From positions 124,001 through 188,000 of the forward strand of contig NZ_JBGQOP010000002.1 in assembly GCF_052119705.1 (NCBI RefSeq): DNA of 64,000 nt, given 5' to 3'. The first letter of the stretch is position 1, and every line of letters begins with the position of its first letter. Made by a program: the position numbers and the translations under genes. This document shows, one piece after another, positions 36,926-44,279 of the stretch. The stretch is from Oceanimonas sp052119705. Lineage in GTDB: Bacteria; Pseudomonadota; Gammaproteobacteria; Enterobacterales; Aeromonadaceae. The notes under the pieces are model-generated. The model ran no database searches. It saw nothing but the letters and a program-made list of their open reading frames with translations, and was not told the origin of the DNA.

Positions 36926-37744
36926 TTAATTTTTAGCCTGGGTACTGGCTAGCCAGTCTTCATCTACTTGTATGTACCAGTTACCCTGCGAGTCGATAAA
37001 GTTTTGTCGGCGATCGTGACTGGCTCGGCTGCCTGTCATCCAACCCAGTTTGTGCTGAGGGCTAAAGTCACTACTGGGTGGCGCCGTGCCCCATTGGCCG
37101 CGCTCGCCACTGTTAGAGATAAAGTGCTGAGCGTGGGGCGGATAATAAAGACGGCCTTTTAGGATCAAACGCTTGTGCTGAGGCAATAAACCCAGTGCGG
37201 TCAGTTTGAGTGCTACCTGGGGATGATTACCCAACATCAGCTGGCCGTTAAGCATATGTTGGTGTTTACGCCGCAGTTTGTCGCGAGTGTTAATGCCAAA
37301 GGCATGATCGAAGGCATCTTCTTGCTGGCTGATCAGATAGAATTTAACGGCTAATTCCCAGTGCTCGACACGTTGGCTTTGTTGATCCCAAACTAAAAAA
37401 TCGAAGGCGCCCACTGTGGTACCATCTACCACCTGTTGCCAGTTATGGGCCAACACTTGAAAGCGTGGGCTGTCGAGTAAGAAAAAATGCCACAAGGCTT
37501 CAAAATATAAACCGAGCCGCCGCTGGGGCGCACAATGTAAGTGCAGCACTTCAGGGTTTTGGTCGAGCGCCAATAATCGGGGCTGGTAGTCATTAAGTAG
37601 CCCTTGATACCAAGCATCACTGGGGGCGAGTGTGGAATCACGCACAGTGCCGGACAATAAATTAGGACTGGCCAAGGCCCAAGCCAAGTCACGAACGGTC
37701 GCGTCTGTGAGCTGCGCAAGTAAAGAAGATAAAGCAGTACTCAT
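36926..37744 (-). CDS. DUF1853 family protein
   Basis: A 272-residue cytoplasmic protein of the DUF1853 family, function unknown. Recognisable blocks are VRDLAWALASPNLL at the N-terminus, RRLGLYFEALWHFFL (about 72-86), VGAFDFLVWD (about 110) and HWELAVKFYL (about 125). The acidic/Lys arrangement DFLV...E.AVKFY resembles nuclease-fold proteins (inference). It has no signal peptide and is divergent from the NIF3 gene. Confidence 0.8.
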   Translation of the reverse strand: MSTALSSLLAQLTDATVRDLAWALASPNLLSGTVRDSTLAPSDAWYQGLLNDYQPRLLALDQNPEVLHLHCAPQRRLGLYFEALWHFFLLDSPRFQVLAHNWQQVVDGTTVGAFDFLVWDQQSQRVEHWELAVKFYLISQQEDAFDHAFGINTRDKLRRKHQHMLNGQLMLGNHPQVALKLTALGLLPQHKRLILKGRLYYPPHAQHFISNSGERGQWGTAPPSSDFSPQHKLGWMTGSRASHDRRQNFIDSQGNWYIQVDEDWLASTQAKN

Positions 37745-37840
37745 TTATGGGAACCTTTTGTTTTACAATGTATTTCTATTTTGCAGCAAACATGCGCGAG
37801 TAAGAAATCACAACTAATAATTAAGCACATTGGGGGCAAT

Positions 37841-38599
37841 ATGAATAATTTAGAACTTGAGCAGCACCTAAATGCTTTGCTCAACGTACAGGCTATCAAG
37901 GATTATTGCCCTAATGGCCTGCAAGTGGAAGGCAAAGCCGAGATCCACACCGTTATCACGGGGGTCACCGCCAGCCAAGCGCTGATTGACCACGCCATTG
38001 CCGCCAACGCCGATGCCATACTGGTGCACCACGGTTATTTTTGGAAAGGTGAGAATGAGCAGGTGCGCGGCATGAAACGCCGACGCCTCAAAGCTTTGCT
38101 TAGCCATGATATTAATTTGTATGCCTATCACTTGCCGCTCGATGTTGCGCCTGTGTTGGGTAACAACGCTCAGTTGGCGGCGCTGTTGGGCATTAATCAG
38201 CTGCGGCCACTGGAAGTGGGTAATGCACAGTCAATCCCCATGTGGGGCGAGTTGAGCGAGCCGCTGACCGGCCTGCAGCTGAGTGCGCGCTTAAGCGAGC
38301 AATTAGGTAGCACCATAGTGCAAGTTAGCGACACCGGCCCTGAGTTTATCCGCCGAGTGGGGCTGTGCACAGGTGGCGGCCAAGGTTATATAGAGTTAGC
38401 GGCACAGCAGGGTATGGATGCTTTTATTAGCGGCGAAATCTCTGAGCAAACCGTGCACGTGGCCCGTGAATATGGGGTGCACTTTTTTGCCGCCGGCCAC
38501 CATGCGACCGAGCGCTATGGCGTGAAGGCGTTGGGTGAGTGGCTGGCAAGCAACCATGGTTTAGCGGTCGAATTTATTGATATCGACAGCCCTGCTTAA
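37841..38599 (+). CDS. NIF3/YbgI family dinuclear metal-centre protein
   Basis: A 252-residue NIF3-like protein (E. coli YbgI), a toroidal hexamer with a two-metal site. Its function is unsettled and the label 'GTP cyclohydrolase I type 2' is a homology name. Metal ligands are visible in ILVHHGYFWKGE (about 62-73), AYHLPLDV (about 100) and FAAGHHATERYG (about 217-228). The start at 37841 has GGGGG five bases upstream and gives the normal N-terminus, MNNLELEQHLNALL; the frame runs 20 codons further back. Confidence 0.88.
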   Translation: MNNLELEQHLNALLNVQAIKDYCPNGLQVEGKAEIHTVITGVTASQALIDHAIAANADAILVHHGYFWKGENEQVRGMKRRRLKALLSHDINLYAYHLPLDVAPVLGNNAQLAALLGINQLRPLEVGNAQSIPMWGELSEPLTGLQLSARLSEQLGSTIVQVSDTGPEFIRRVGLCTGGGQGYIELAAQQGMDAFISGEISEQTVHVAREYGVHFFAAGHHATERYGVKALGEWLASNHGLAVEFIDIDSPA

Positions 38600-38632
38600 G
38601 GCCCTTGGCTGCCTGATTTGGTGTACTAGCAA

Positions 38633-38665
38633 AGACAAAAAAAACCAGAGTCACAAGTACTCTGG
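38633..38665 (-). terminator. Minus-strand intrinsic terminator in the gene-free luxO upstream region
   Basis: On the minus strand the stem CCAGAGT / ACTCTGG (loop ACTTGTG) is followed by TTTTTTTTGTC, a canonical terminator. No minus-strand protein gene lies to its right (38666-38951), so it most simply marks the end of a small RNA. Confidence 0.7.
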
Positions 38666-38735
38666 CTTCGCAGCAGCCACAAGGCTAAACAGTTGTCGTT
38701 ACTAACACACTTACAGGAAAAATATAAACCAGCAG
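38636..38735 (-). ncRNA. Candidate small RNA divergent from luxO (position of Vibrio qrr1)
   Basis: Inferred from the orphan minus-strand terminator at 38633-38665 and from location. In Vibrio the LuxO-activated sRNA gene qrr1 is transcribed divergently right beside luxO. The sequence just before the terminator can form a short AGCC-TTGT-GGCT hairpin. A TGTTAGT word (minus strand, about 38700) recalls the conserved Qrr core, but I cannot align the remainder to Qrr. The 5' end is a guess based on a usual length of about 100 nt. No ideal sigma-54 promoter was seen. Confidence 0.35.
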
Positions 38736-38788
38736 GAAAAATCTAAACCAGCAGCAAAAACCTAAACCAAGAAAAAGGCATAACCCAG
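38714..38788. repeat. Four-copy 19-bp tandem repeat upstream of luxO
   Basis: Units are 38714-38732, 38733-38751, 38752-38770 and a degenerate 18-base unit at 38771-38788. The consensus is CAGGAAAAATCTAAACCAG, with the first two units differing at one base. The period of about two helical turns suits an array of binding sites on one DNA face. The rest of 38789-38951 shows no gene. Confidence 0.8.
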
Positions 38789-38951
38789 TGCAAAGCTTAA
38801 TATCACAGATAGGCAGTGCAGATGATTACATAGGTAACAAATGAGTCACATACTGTGTTGGTGTGATGTTAACACTGGGTTAATTTACTGCAAGCATTTT
38901 TTCGTATCTGTTTAAAAATAGCAGTCGAATAGTTAAAAGTGAGAAATCAAG

Positions 38952-40334
38952 ATGGGTGATGAAAGGCTAAATGTTTTACTGGTAGAGGATACGGCGTCAT
39001 TGGCTGCGCTTTACCAAGCCTATCTGCAAGATGAACCGCTGTCGTTGACGGTAGTGAATAATGGCCAAGCGGCCATTGAGCACATACAGCAACATGCGCC
39101 TGATATTTTATTGTTGGATTTGATCCTGCCCGATATGCCGGGCATGGACATATTACAGTGGCTGCATCGTGAAAAATTAAACATCACTACCATAGTGATC
39201 ACCGCCCACGGCTCAGTGGATGTGGCGGTAGAAGCGATGCGTTTTGGTGCCCATGACTTTATTAATAAACCGATAGAAATTGAACGGCTTAAAGTCACCT
39301 TGCATAACACCATGAAGTTTCGCCAACTCAACCAACTGCTCGACAGCTATCGTCATGATATTGAAGGCGAACCGTTTCAGGGCTTCATTGGTGCCAGCTT
39401 GCCGATGCAAAAAGTCTATCGTTTGATTGAGAATGCCGCACCCAGTAGCGCCACGGTATTCATTACCGGTGAAAGTGGTACCGGTAAAGAAGTGTGTGCC
39501 GAAGCGCTGCATCAGCGTAGTGGCCGACAAGACGGGCCTTTTATTGCACTAAATTGCGCGGCTATTCCCAAAGACTTGATGGAAAGCGAGCTGTTTGGTC
39601 ATATCAAAGGTGCCTTTACCGGCGCGCTGCAAGACCGAGATGGTGCCGTGATCCGCGCCAATGGCGGTACCTTGTTCATGGATGAAATTTGCGAAATGGA
39701 CTTGGAGCTGCAAAGTAAGTTATTGCGCTTCTTGCAATCAGGTCAAATTCAGCCGGTGGGTAGCTCGCAACAAATTCAGGTGGATGTACGCATTATTTGT
39801 GCCACCAACCGTGATCCCCTAGTGGAAGTAGAGCAAGGCCGCTTTCGTGAGGACTTATATTATCGCTTGCACGTGATCCCGATCGATTTGCCGCCACTGC
39901 GTGAGCGCGGCGGCGATGTGCTCAGCATAGCTACCGCCTTAGTGCGCCAAGCGGCTCGCGAAGAGGGTAAGTCGTTTGTGGGCTTATCGGAAGCCACCAA
40001 AGACAGATTGCAGGGCTATCACTGGCCGGGCAACGTGCGCCAATTACAAAACGTGATCCGTAATGCGGTGGTGTTGCATCAAGGGGAATGGATAGAGCTG
40101 GACATGTTACCGGCGCCACTAGACAGACCCACGGCGCAAGCCATTTCTGGCGAATGGTTAGCACAAGATACCTTGCCAGCACCCATAGTGCCGCTGGCGG
40201 TATTAGAGCGTAAGGCGATAGAAAGAGCGATTAGTCACTGCCAAGGAAACGTGTCACGAGCGGCGGCGCTGTTGGAAGTCAGCCCTTCGACTATTTATCG
40301 CAAATTACAAAGCTGGGATGAGCATGATGCTTAA
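38952..40334 (+). CDS. luxO: LuxO-like sigma-54-dependent quorum-sensing response regulator
   Basis: NtrC-family regulator, 460 residues. The receiver domain (about 1-120) has phospho-acceptor Asp56 in DILLLDLILPDMPG. The AAA+ domain (about 140-375) has Walker A GESGTGKE and an intact sigma-54 contact loop GAFTGA. The C-terminal Fis-type helix-turn-helix contains SPSTIYRKLQSWDE. LLVEDTASLAALY, FITGESGTGKEVCAEALH and REDLYYRLHVIP...LRERG closely match Vibrio LuxO. The next gene is an Hpt protein, as luxU follows luxO in Vibrio. Its sensor kinases are outside the window. Confidence 0.82.
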   Translation: MGDERLNVLLVEDTASLAALYQAYLQDEPLSLTVVNNGQAAIEHIQQHAPDILLLDLILPDMPGMDILQWLHREKLNITTIVITAHGSVDVAVEAMRFGAHDFINKPIEIERLKVTLHNTMKFRQLNQLLDSYRHDIEGEPFQGFIGASLPMQKVYRLIENAAPSSATVFITGESGTGKEVCAEALHQRSGRQDGPFIALNCAAIPKDLMESELFGHIKGAFTGALQDRDGAVIRANGGTLFMDEICEMDLELQSKLLRFLQSGQIQPVGSSQQIQVDVRIICATNRDPLVEVEQGRFREDLYYRLHVIPIDLPPLRERGGDVLSIATALVRQAAREEGKSFVGLSEATKDRLQGYHWPGNVRQLQNVIRNAVVLHQGEWIELDMLPAPLDRPTAQAISGEWLAQDTLPAPIVPLAVLERKAIERAISHCQGNVSRAAALLEVSPSTIYRKLQSWDEHDA

Positions 40335-40704
40335 TTGGCAAAGTTTACAACACCAATTACCGCTTCTGGATGACGAGCAGGTAAGCCGCATGGAGCAGGA
40401 GCTGAGCAAGCCGGTTATGGCGCGCTTGTTGGCGCTGTTTTTAGAGGATGGCCAAACCCAAGGTGAGGCTTTACGTCAGGCGTTTATCGAGCAAAATGCG
40501 CAGCAGATGGCACTCTTGTGCCACAGCCTGACCTCGGCGTGCGGCAGTTATGGTGCGCTGCGCTGCCAGTATTTAAGTGAAAAGCTGGAGCAGACTTGTA
40601 AGCAGGGCGATACGGCATTAATCGCCGCGCAATATACGGCTTGGCAAGCGGCGCTGGATGAAACCTTATTGTTGGTTGCCGATAGCATAAATGAGACGCG
40701 TTAG
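40318..40704 (+). CDS. luxU: LuxU-like histidine phosphotransfer (Hpt) protein
   Basis: A 128-residue helical Hpt protein expected to pass phosphate from hybrid sensor kinases to LuxO. The phosphorylatable His is about residue 69 in LCHSLTSACGSYGA, which parallels HSLKSSAASFGA of Vibrio LuxU. Beyond this motif similarity is modest. The gene overlaps the end of luxO by 17 bases (further in-frame ATGs at 40324 and 40327), so the two are translationally coupled. No plus-strand terminator with a T-run follows. Confidence 0.78.
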   Translation: MSMMLNWQSLQHQLPLLDDEQVSRMEQELSKPVMARLLALFLEDGQTQGEALRQAFIEQNAQQMALLCHSLTSACGSYGALRCQYLSEKLEQTCKQGDTALIAAQYTAWQAALDETLLLVADSINETR

Positions 40705-40713
40705 TAATTACGC

Positions 40714-40766
40714 GTAAAAAAATGGCCAACCCAAGCAGGTTGGCCGAACTTCAGCATAAGCTGAAG
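40714..40766 (-). terminator. Minus-strand terminator with tandem hairpins downstream of luxU
   Basis: GGCCAACC (40724-40731) / GGTTGGCC (40738-40745) is followed on the minus strand by ATTTTTTTACG. Just before it is a second hairpin, CTTCAGC-ATAA-GCTGAAG (40749-40766). It points at minus-strand transcription out of gene-free DNA, or it may simply end read-through toward luxU. Confidence 0.6.
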
Positions 40767-40880
40767 AGAGCACGGGATAAAAAACAACTGCCTTAACATA
40801 TGAAATATTCATGCCAACTTGCGAAAGCCCGTGTCTATTGAGTATTACGCTTTTTTGATAGTGCAGAGCCATTGCATAAC

Positions 40881-40911
40881 GCAAAAAAAACCGCGTTTTA
40901 AGAGGCGGTTT
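40881..40911 (-). terminator. Second minus-strand terminator in the luxU-moaA gap
   Basis: AAACCGC (40888-40894) / GCGGTTT (40905-40911), followed on the minus strand by TTTTTTTTGC. There is no minus-strand gene between it and the moaA leader. Confidence 0.65.
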
Positions 40912-41070
40912 GCTTTAGCTGCTGCTTATTGATTCTTGGTTGCTTTGTGTATTTTAATGCTCAGCAAGCGAGCCAGATCCCATAATGACGAAGGCGCTTA
41001 TGTTTATCTTGATCTAAAGCTAACATTGTCTTTAAGGTGAGAGTGTAAGCTTGCTTAAGTAAGCCGTATC

Positions 41071-41197
41071 AAAACTCCGAGTCTGAACCGCCTACGTTGC
41101 CTACGTGAAAGAAACAGGCAATAAGGTGGCCAGACCGCTCAGCCAAGTGCTGTAAGGGTAGGGGGAGAAATGCCCCGGCCTCCCATATTGGAAAGGT
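41071..41197 (+). promoter_or_regulatory. Moco riboswitch (molybdenum cofactor RNA motif)
   Basis: Highly structured leader directly before moaA, whose sequence resembles the E. coli moaA Moco RNA: ACTCCGAGTCTGAACCGCC, GGTGGCCAGACCGCTCAGCC, AAGTGCTG and the ending GCCTCCCATATTGGAAAGGTG. Visible pairings are GTCTG (41081-41085) / CAGAC (41131-41135), CCGCC / GGTGG, TTGCCT / AGGCAA and GGGG / CCCC. The last segment contains the ribosome-binding site AAAGG, so binding of Moco would be expected to limit moaA translation. An ATG at 41170 lies inside the structure. Confidence 0.78.
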
Positions 41198-41202
41198 GTT
41201 TT

Positions 41203-42183
41203 ATGTTGGAATTAGAAGATGCGTTCGCGCGTAAGTTTCAGTATCTGCGACTGTCGGTCACGGATGTCTGTAACTTTAAGTGTCAATATTGCCTGCCTGA
41301 CGGTTATCAACCCGAGGGCCGAAAGTCCTTTCTTACCGTGGCGGAAATCGCCCGTTTGACCCGAGCCTTTGCCAGTATGGGCACCAGTAAGGTGCGGCTC
41401 ACCGGCGGCGAGCCCTCACTGCGTAAAGATTTTACCCAGATCATCGAAACCGTGGCCAATACTCCAGGTATTGAAAAAGTCGCCATGACCACTAACGGTT
41501 ATCGCATGGCCAAGTTAGCCCATGAGTGGCGCCAAGCCGGCTTGACCGCCATCAACGTCAGTGTGGACAGCCTAGATCCGCGCATGTTTCACCAAATCAC
41601 CGGGCAAAACCGTTTTCATGAGGTAATGGCCGGCATAGATGCGGCCTTAACGGCAGGTTTTTCACAAGTAAAAGTGAATGCCGTCTTGATGCGTGGCCTT
41701 AACGATAATGATTTGGAGCAATTCTTAAGCTGGATTAAACACAATCCCATCCAATTGCGCTTTATTGAGTTAATGAAAACCGGTGAAATGGACGAGTTGT
41801 TCGATCGCCATCATGTGCGCGGTGCGCTCATTAAAACGCAGCTGCTCCACCTTGGCTGGCAGCAAAAGATGCGAGCTTTTAACGATGGCCCCGCCGAGGT
41901 GTTTTATCACCCCGATTATCAAGGGGAAATCGGCCTGATTATGCCCTATGCCAAAGACTTTTGTGCCAGCTGCAATCGCTTGCGCGTGTCTTCACTTGGC
42001 AAGCTGCATTTGTGCTTATTTGGTGATTACGGCGTGGATCTGCGCGACTTGCTGACAGACGACAGCCAGATTGGCAGCTTGCAACAGCGCTTGAGTGATG
42101 CCTTAGTCGATAAAAAAGCCACCCATTTTTTGCATGAAGGCCACAGCGGCATGACGCCAAATTTAGCGTCGATTGGCGGGTAA
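41203..42183 (+). CDS. moaA: GTP 3',8-cyclase MoaA (molybdopterin step 1)
   Basis: Radical-SAM enzyme that, with MoaC, converts GTP to cyclic pyranopterin monophosphate. The 326-residue protein has the N-terminal radical-SAM cluster motif CNFKCQYC (about 24-31), the SAM-binding LTGGEPSLRKD, and the C-terminal 4Fe-4S cysteines in FCASCNRLRVSS...LHLC. The family's C-terminal Gly-Gly is present (SIGG). The start at 41203 gives MLELEDAFARKFQYLRL, as in E. coli; the frame begins earlier at 41170 inside the riboswitch. It heads the moaABCDE set after a 333-base gap to moaB. Confidence 0.95.
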   Translation: MLELEDAFARKFQYLRLSVTDVCNFKCQYCLPDGYQPEGRKSFLTVAEIARLTRAFASMGTSKVRLTGGEPSLRKDFTQIIETVANTPGIEKVAMTTNGYRMAKLAHEWRQAGLTAINVSVDSLDPRMFHQITGQNRFHEVMAGIDAALTAGFSQVKVNAVLMRGLNDNDLEQFLSWIKHNPIQLRFIELMKTGEMDELFDRHHVRGALIKTQLLHLGWQQKMRAFNDGPAEVFYHPDYQGEIGLIMPYAKDFCASCNRLRVSSLGKLHLCLFGDYGVDLRDLLTDDSQIGSLQQRLSDALVDKKATHFLHEGHSGMTPNLASIGG

Positions 42184-42516
42184 GCGCTTCGAGCAATGTT
42201 GAATGGTTAATTTTTAATGTTGAATGAAGAGCGCTGTAGCCGCGCGTCTCTTTGGTAAAGAGGACTTCGGCGGGCCAGCGTAGCAGGATGAGTTTAGAGG
42301 TTTACGCCTGCGGCGTAATGCGAGAACAAGTGTTCGCCTACAAAAGCCGATAGATCCTACAGCCGTCAATTTATTCGGTGGTCCTGCGCAGCAGGATGTT
42401 TTAGCCCAACATTCAGACTAAGACCACAAAGCGGCGAATGGGGTAGCTGTGCAGTTCAATTCTTACCGCCAGCGCTCGGCGCCGTACGTAAATAATAATA
42501 AATAAGTGAGGATGTA
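42184..42516 (+). repeat. moaA-moaB gap filled with dispersed repeats (families D and E)
   Basis: Family D blocks are at 42195-42220 and 42236-42271 (partners at 32027 and 32106). The family E block at 42306-42345 (GCCTGCGG..TAATGCGAG) is the reverse complement of 10167-10206, with 35 of 40 bases identical. No gene, terminator or promoter was recognised in this unusually long gap inside the moa set. Confidence 0.65.
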
Positions 42517-43026
42517 ATGAGTCATGCCGCCTTGGCTTTTGTGCCATTAAAGATTGCCGTGTTGACCGTATCGGATACCCGAGATGAAAGTACCGATACT
42601 TCGGGTCAGTATTTAGTAAAGGCCATTACTGACGCCGGTCATCAGTTGGCCGAGAAAGTCATTCTTAAAGACGATAAGTATCAAATGCGTGCCTTAGTTT
42701 CCCGCTGGATAGCCAGTAACGAGGTGCAAGTGGTGCTTATTACCGGTGGCACCGGCTTTACCGGCCGAGACACTACGCCTGAGGCGATAGCGCCGCTATT
42801 TGACAGCTCCATAGATGGTTTTGGTGAATTGTTTCGCCACCTCACTTATCAAGAGCTCGGCACCTCCACAGTGCAAAGCCGCGCGGTGGGCGGCTTGGCG
42901 AATCACACGGCGATTTTTTGTTTACCTGGCTCGACAGGTGCGTGCCGTACCGGCTGGACCGGCATCTTGGCCGAGCAGTTGGACGCTCGTCATAAGCCTT
43001 GCAACTTTGTGCAGCATCTAGTGTGA
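42517..43026 (+). CDS. moaB: Molybdenum cofactor biosynthesis protein MoaB/MogA family
   Basis: A 169-residue MogA/MoaB-fold protein, the fold that adenylylates molybdopterin (MogA); the exact role of MoaB in E. coli is unsettled. The signature VLITGGTGFTGRDTTPEAI (about residues 73-91) and the C-terminal FCLPGSTGACRTGW block are present. Position between moaA and moaC favours the name moaB. moaC starts 11 bases after its stop. Confidence 0.9.
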   Translation: MSHAALAFVPLKIAVLTVSDTRDESTDTSGQYLVKAITDAGHQLAEKVILKDDKYQMRALVSRWIASNEVQVVLITGGTGFTGRDTTPEAIAPLFDSSIDGFGELFRHLTYQELGTSTVQSRAVGGLANHTAIFCLPGSTGACRTGWTGILAEQLDARHKPCNFVQHLV

Positions 43027-43037
43027 GCGAGTCAATT

Positions 43038-43523
43038 ATGAGCGAAAACACCACTCAATTAACGCACATTAATGCCTCAGGTGAGGCCAACATGGTGGAC
43101 GTGAGTGACAAAGCCGTGACCGTGCGTGAAGCCCGTGCCGAGGCGTGGGTATTGATGAATGAGTCCACTTTGGCATTGATCGTCACGGGTCAACATCATA
43201 AGGGCGACGTATTTGCCACCGCGCGCATTGCCGGCATTATGGCAGCCAAAAAAACCGCCGAGCTGATCCCGCTATGTCATCCGCTGGCGCTGTCTAAGGT
43301 GGAAGTACAACTCACCCCCAATGCAGCGCAGGGCGGCGTACACATTCAAAGTTATTGTAAATTAGCCGGTCAAACCGGCGTCGAGATGGAAGCGCTTACC
43401 GCAGCCTCCGTTGCGGCCTTAACTATTTATGACATGTGCAAGGCGGTGCAAAAAGACATGGTGATTGACGGCGTGCGTTTGCTAGAAAAGCGCGGCGGTA
43501 AGTCAGGAGACTTTAACGCATGA
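43038..43523 (+). CDS. moaC: Cyclic pyranopterin monophosphate synthase MoaC
   Basis: Partners MoaA in forming cPMP. The 161-residue protein has THINASGEANMVDVSDK at the N-terminus, the active-site region LIPLCHPLALSKVEV (about 73-87), and EMEALTAASVAALTIYDMCKAVQKDM near the C-terminus (catalytic Lys in the last segment). The start at 43038 is chosen because it gives the conserved N-terminus; the longer frame runs back into moaB. It overlaps moaD by four bases (ATGA). Confidence 0.95.
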   Translation: MSENTTQLTHINASGEANMVDVSDKAVTVREARAEAWVLMNESTLALIVTGQHHKGDVFATARIAGIMAAKKTAELIPLCHPLALSKVEVQLTPNAAQGGVHIQSYCKLAGQTGVEMEALTAASVAALTIYDMCKAVQKDMVIDGVRLLEKRGGKSGDFNA

Positions 43524-43768
43524 GTATTCAAGTGCTGTTTTTTGCCAAAATTCGCGAGCAAGTCGGCCAAGCGCAGCTCACCCTGCCCGCCGACTTTGCC
43601 ACCGTAGAGGCACTGCGCCAACATTTAACGGCCCAAGGTGAGCCATGGGCCAGCGCCTTAGCCACCCATAAGCTGTTAGTGGGGGTGAATCACACCATAG
43701 TTCCGCTTGGCACCGCTATTAAAGCCGGAGATGAAGTCGCCTTCTTCCCGCCCGTGACCGGGGGCTAA
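43520..43768 (+). CDS. moaD: Molybdopterin synthase sulfur carrier subunit MoaD
   Basis: An 82-residue ubiquitin-fold protein ending in the diagnostic PPVTGG, whose C-terminal Gly is thiocarboxylated and supplies sulfur to cPMP in complex with MoaE. The N-terminus IQVLFFAKIREQVG is typical. It overlaps moaC by four bases, and moaE starts two bases after its stop, a tightly coupled set. Confidence 0.94.
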   Translation: MSIQVLFFAKIREQVGQAQLTLPADFATVEALRQHLTAQGEPWASALATHKLLVGVNHTIVPLGTAIKAGDEVAFFPPVTGG

Positions 43769-43769
43769 C

Positions 43770-44243
43770 ATGAGCCAAGTTCAAGTTCAGGTGCAAACTC
43801 AAGTTCAGATACAAACAGCAGACTTTGATATGGCCGCAGAATACGCCGCCTTAAGTGCGTCACACCAAACCGGTGCCGTGGTGACCTTTGTCGGTAAGGT
43901 ACGGGAGATGAATGATGGCAATCAGGTGAGCGGTTTAACGCTTGAGCATTATCCGGGCATGACCGAAAAAGCGCTGCACGCTATTGTTGAACAAGCTCAA
44001 GCGCGCTGGCCATTATTGGGCTGCACTGTGATCCACCGTGTTGGTGCGTTGGCATTAGGTGACCAAATCGTGTTGGTGGCCGTGGCCAGCCAGCATAGAG
44101 ACGCCGCCTTCGCCGCATGCCAATTTATTATGGATTACTTAAAAACCCAGGCACCGTTTTGGAAGAAAGAGCAAACTACTCACGGAGCCGTTTGGATAGA
44201 AGCTAAAGACAGCGACGCTCAAGCGGCAAAGAGTTGGGATTGA
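43770..44243 (+). CDS. moaE: Molybdopterin synthase catalytic subunit MoaE
   Basis: Catalyses transfer of sulfur from MoaD to cPMP. The 157-residue protein has GAVVTFVGKVREMNDG (about 30-45), LEHYPGMTEKAL, the dimer/active-site segment VIHRVGALALGDQIVLV and the Lys-rich catalytic end DYLKTQAPFWKKE. The first 16 residues are an odd low-complexity stretch (VQVQVQTQVQIQT) encoded by near-repeats of CAAGTTCAG; it precedes the normal family start IQTADFDM. It is the last gene of the moa set, with no clear terminator. Confidence 0.94.
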   Translation: MSQVQVQVQTQVQIQTADFDMAAEYAALSASHQTGAVVTFVGKVREMNDGNQVSGLTLEHYPGMTEKALHAIVEQAQARWPLLGCTVIHRVGALALGDQIVLVAVASQHRDAAFAACQFIMDYLKTQAPFWKKEQTTHGAVWIEAKDSDAQAAKSWD

Positions 44244-44279
44244 ATAGATAAGGCCAAGCTACTAGCTAAAGACTTCTTC

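Noticed and set aside
38750..38772. Possible minus-strand sigma-54 promoter for the presumed sRNA (TTGG...TTTTTGC)
   Set aside because: The GG and GC elements are separated by 11 bases instead of the invariant 10, and the sequence is part of the 19-bp tandem repeat.
38714..38788. Short direct repeats considered as a CRISPR array
   Set aside because: Units are contiguous 19-mers with no unique spacers, and no cas genes are present.
38842..38865. TCACA...TGTGA words upstream of luxO considered as a CRP site
   Set aside because: The half-sites are in the everted order (TCACA-N-TGTGA), not TGTGA-N6-TCACA.
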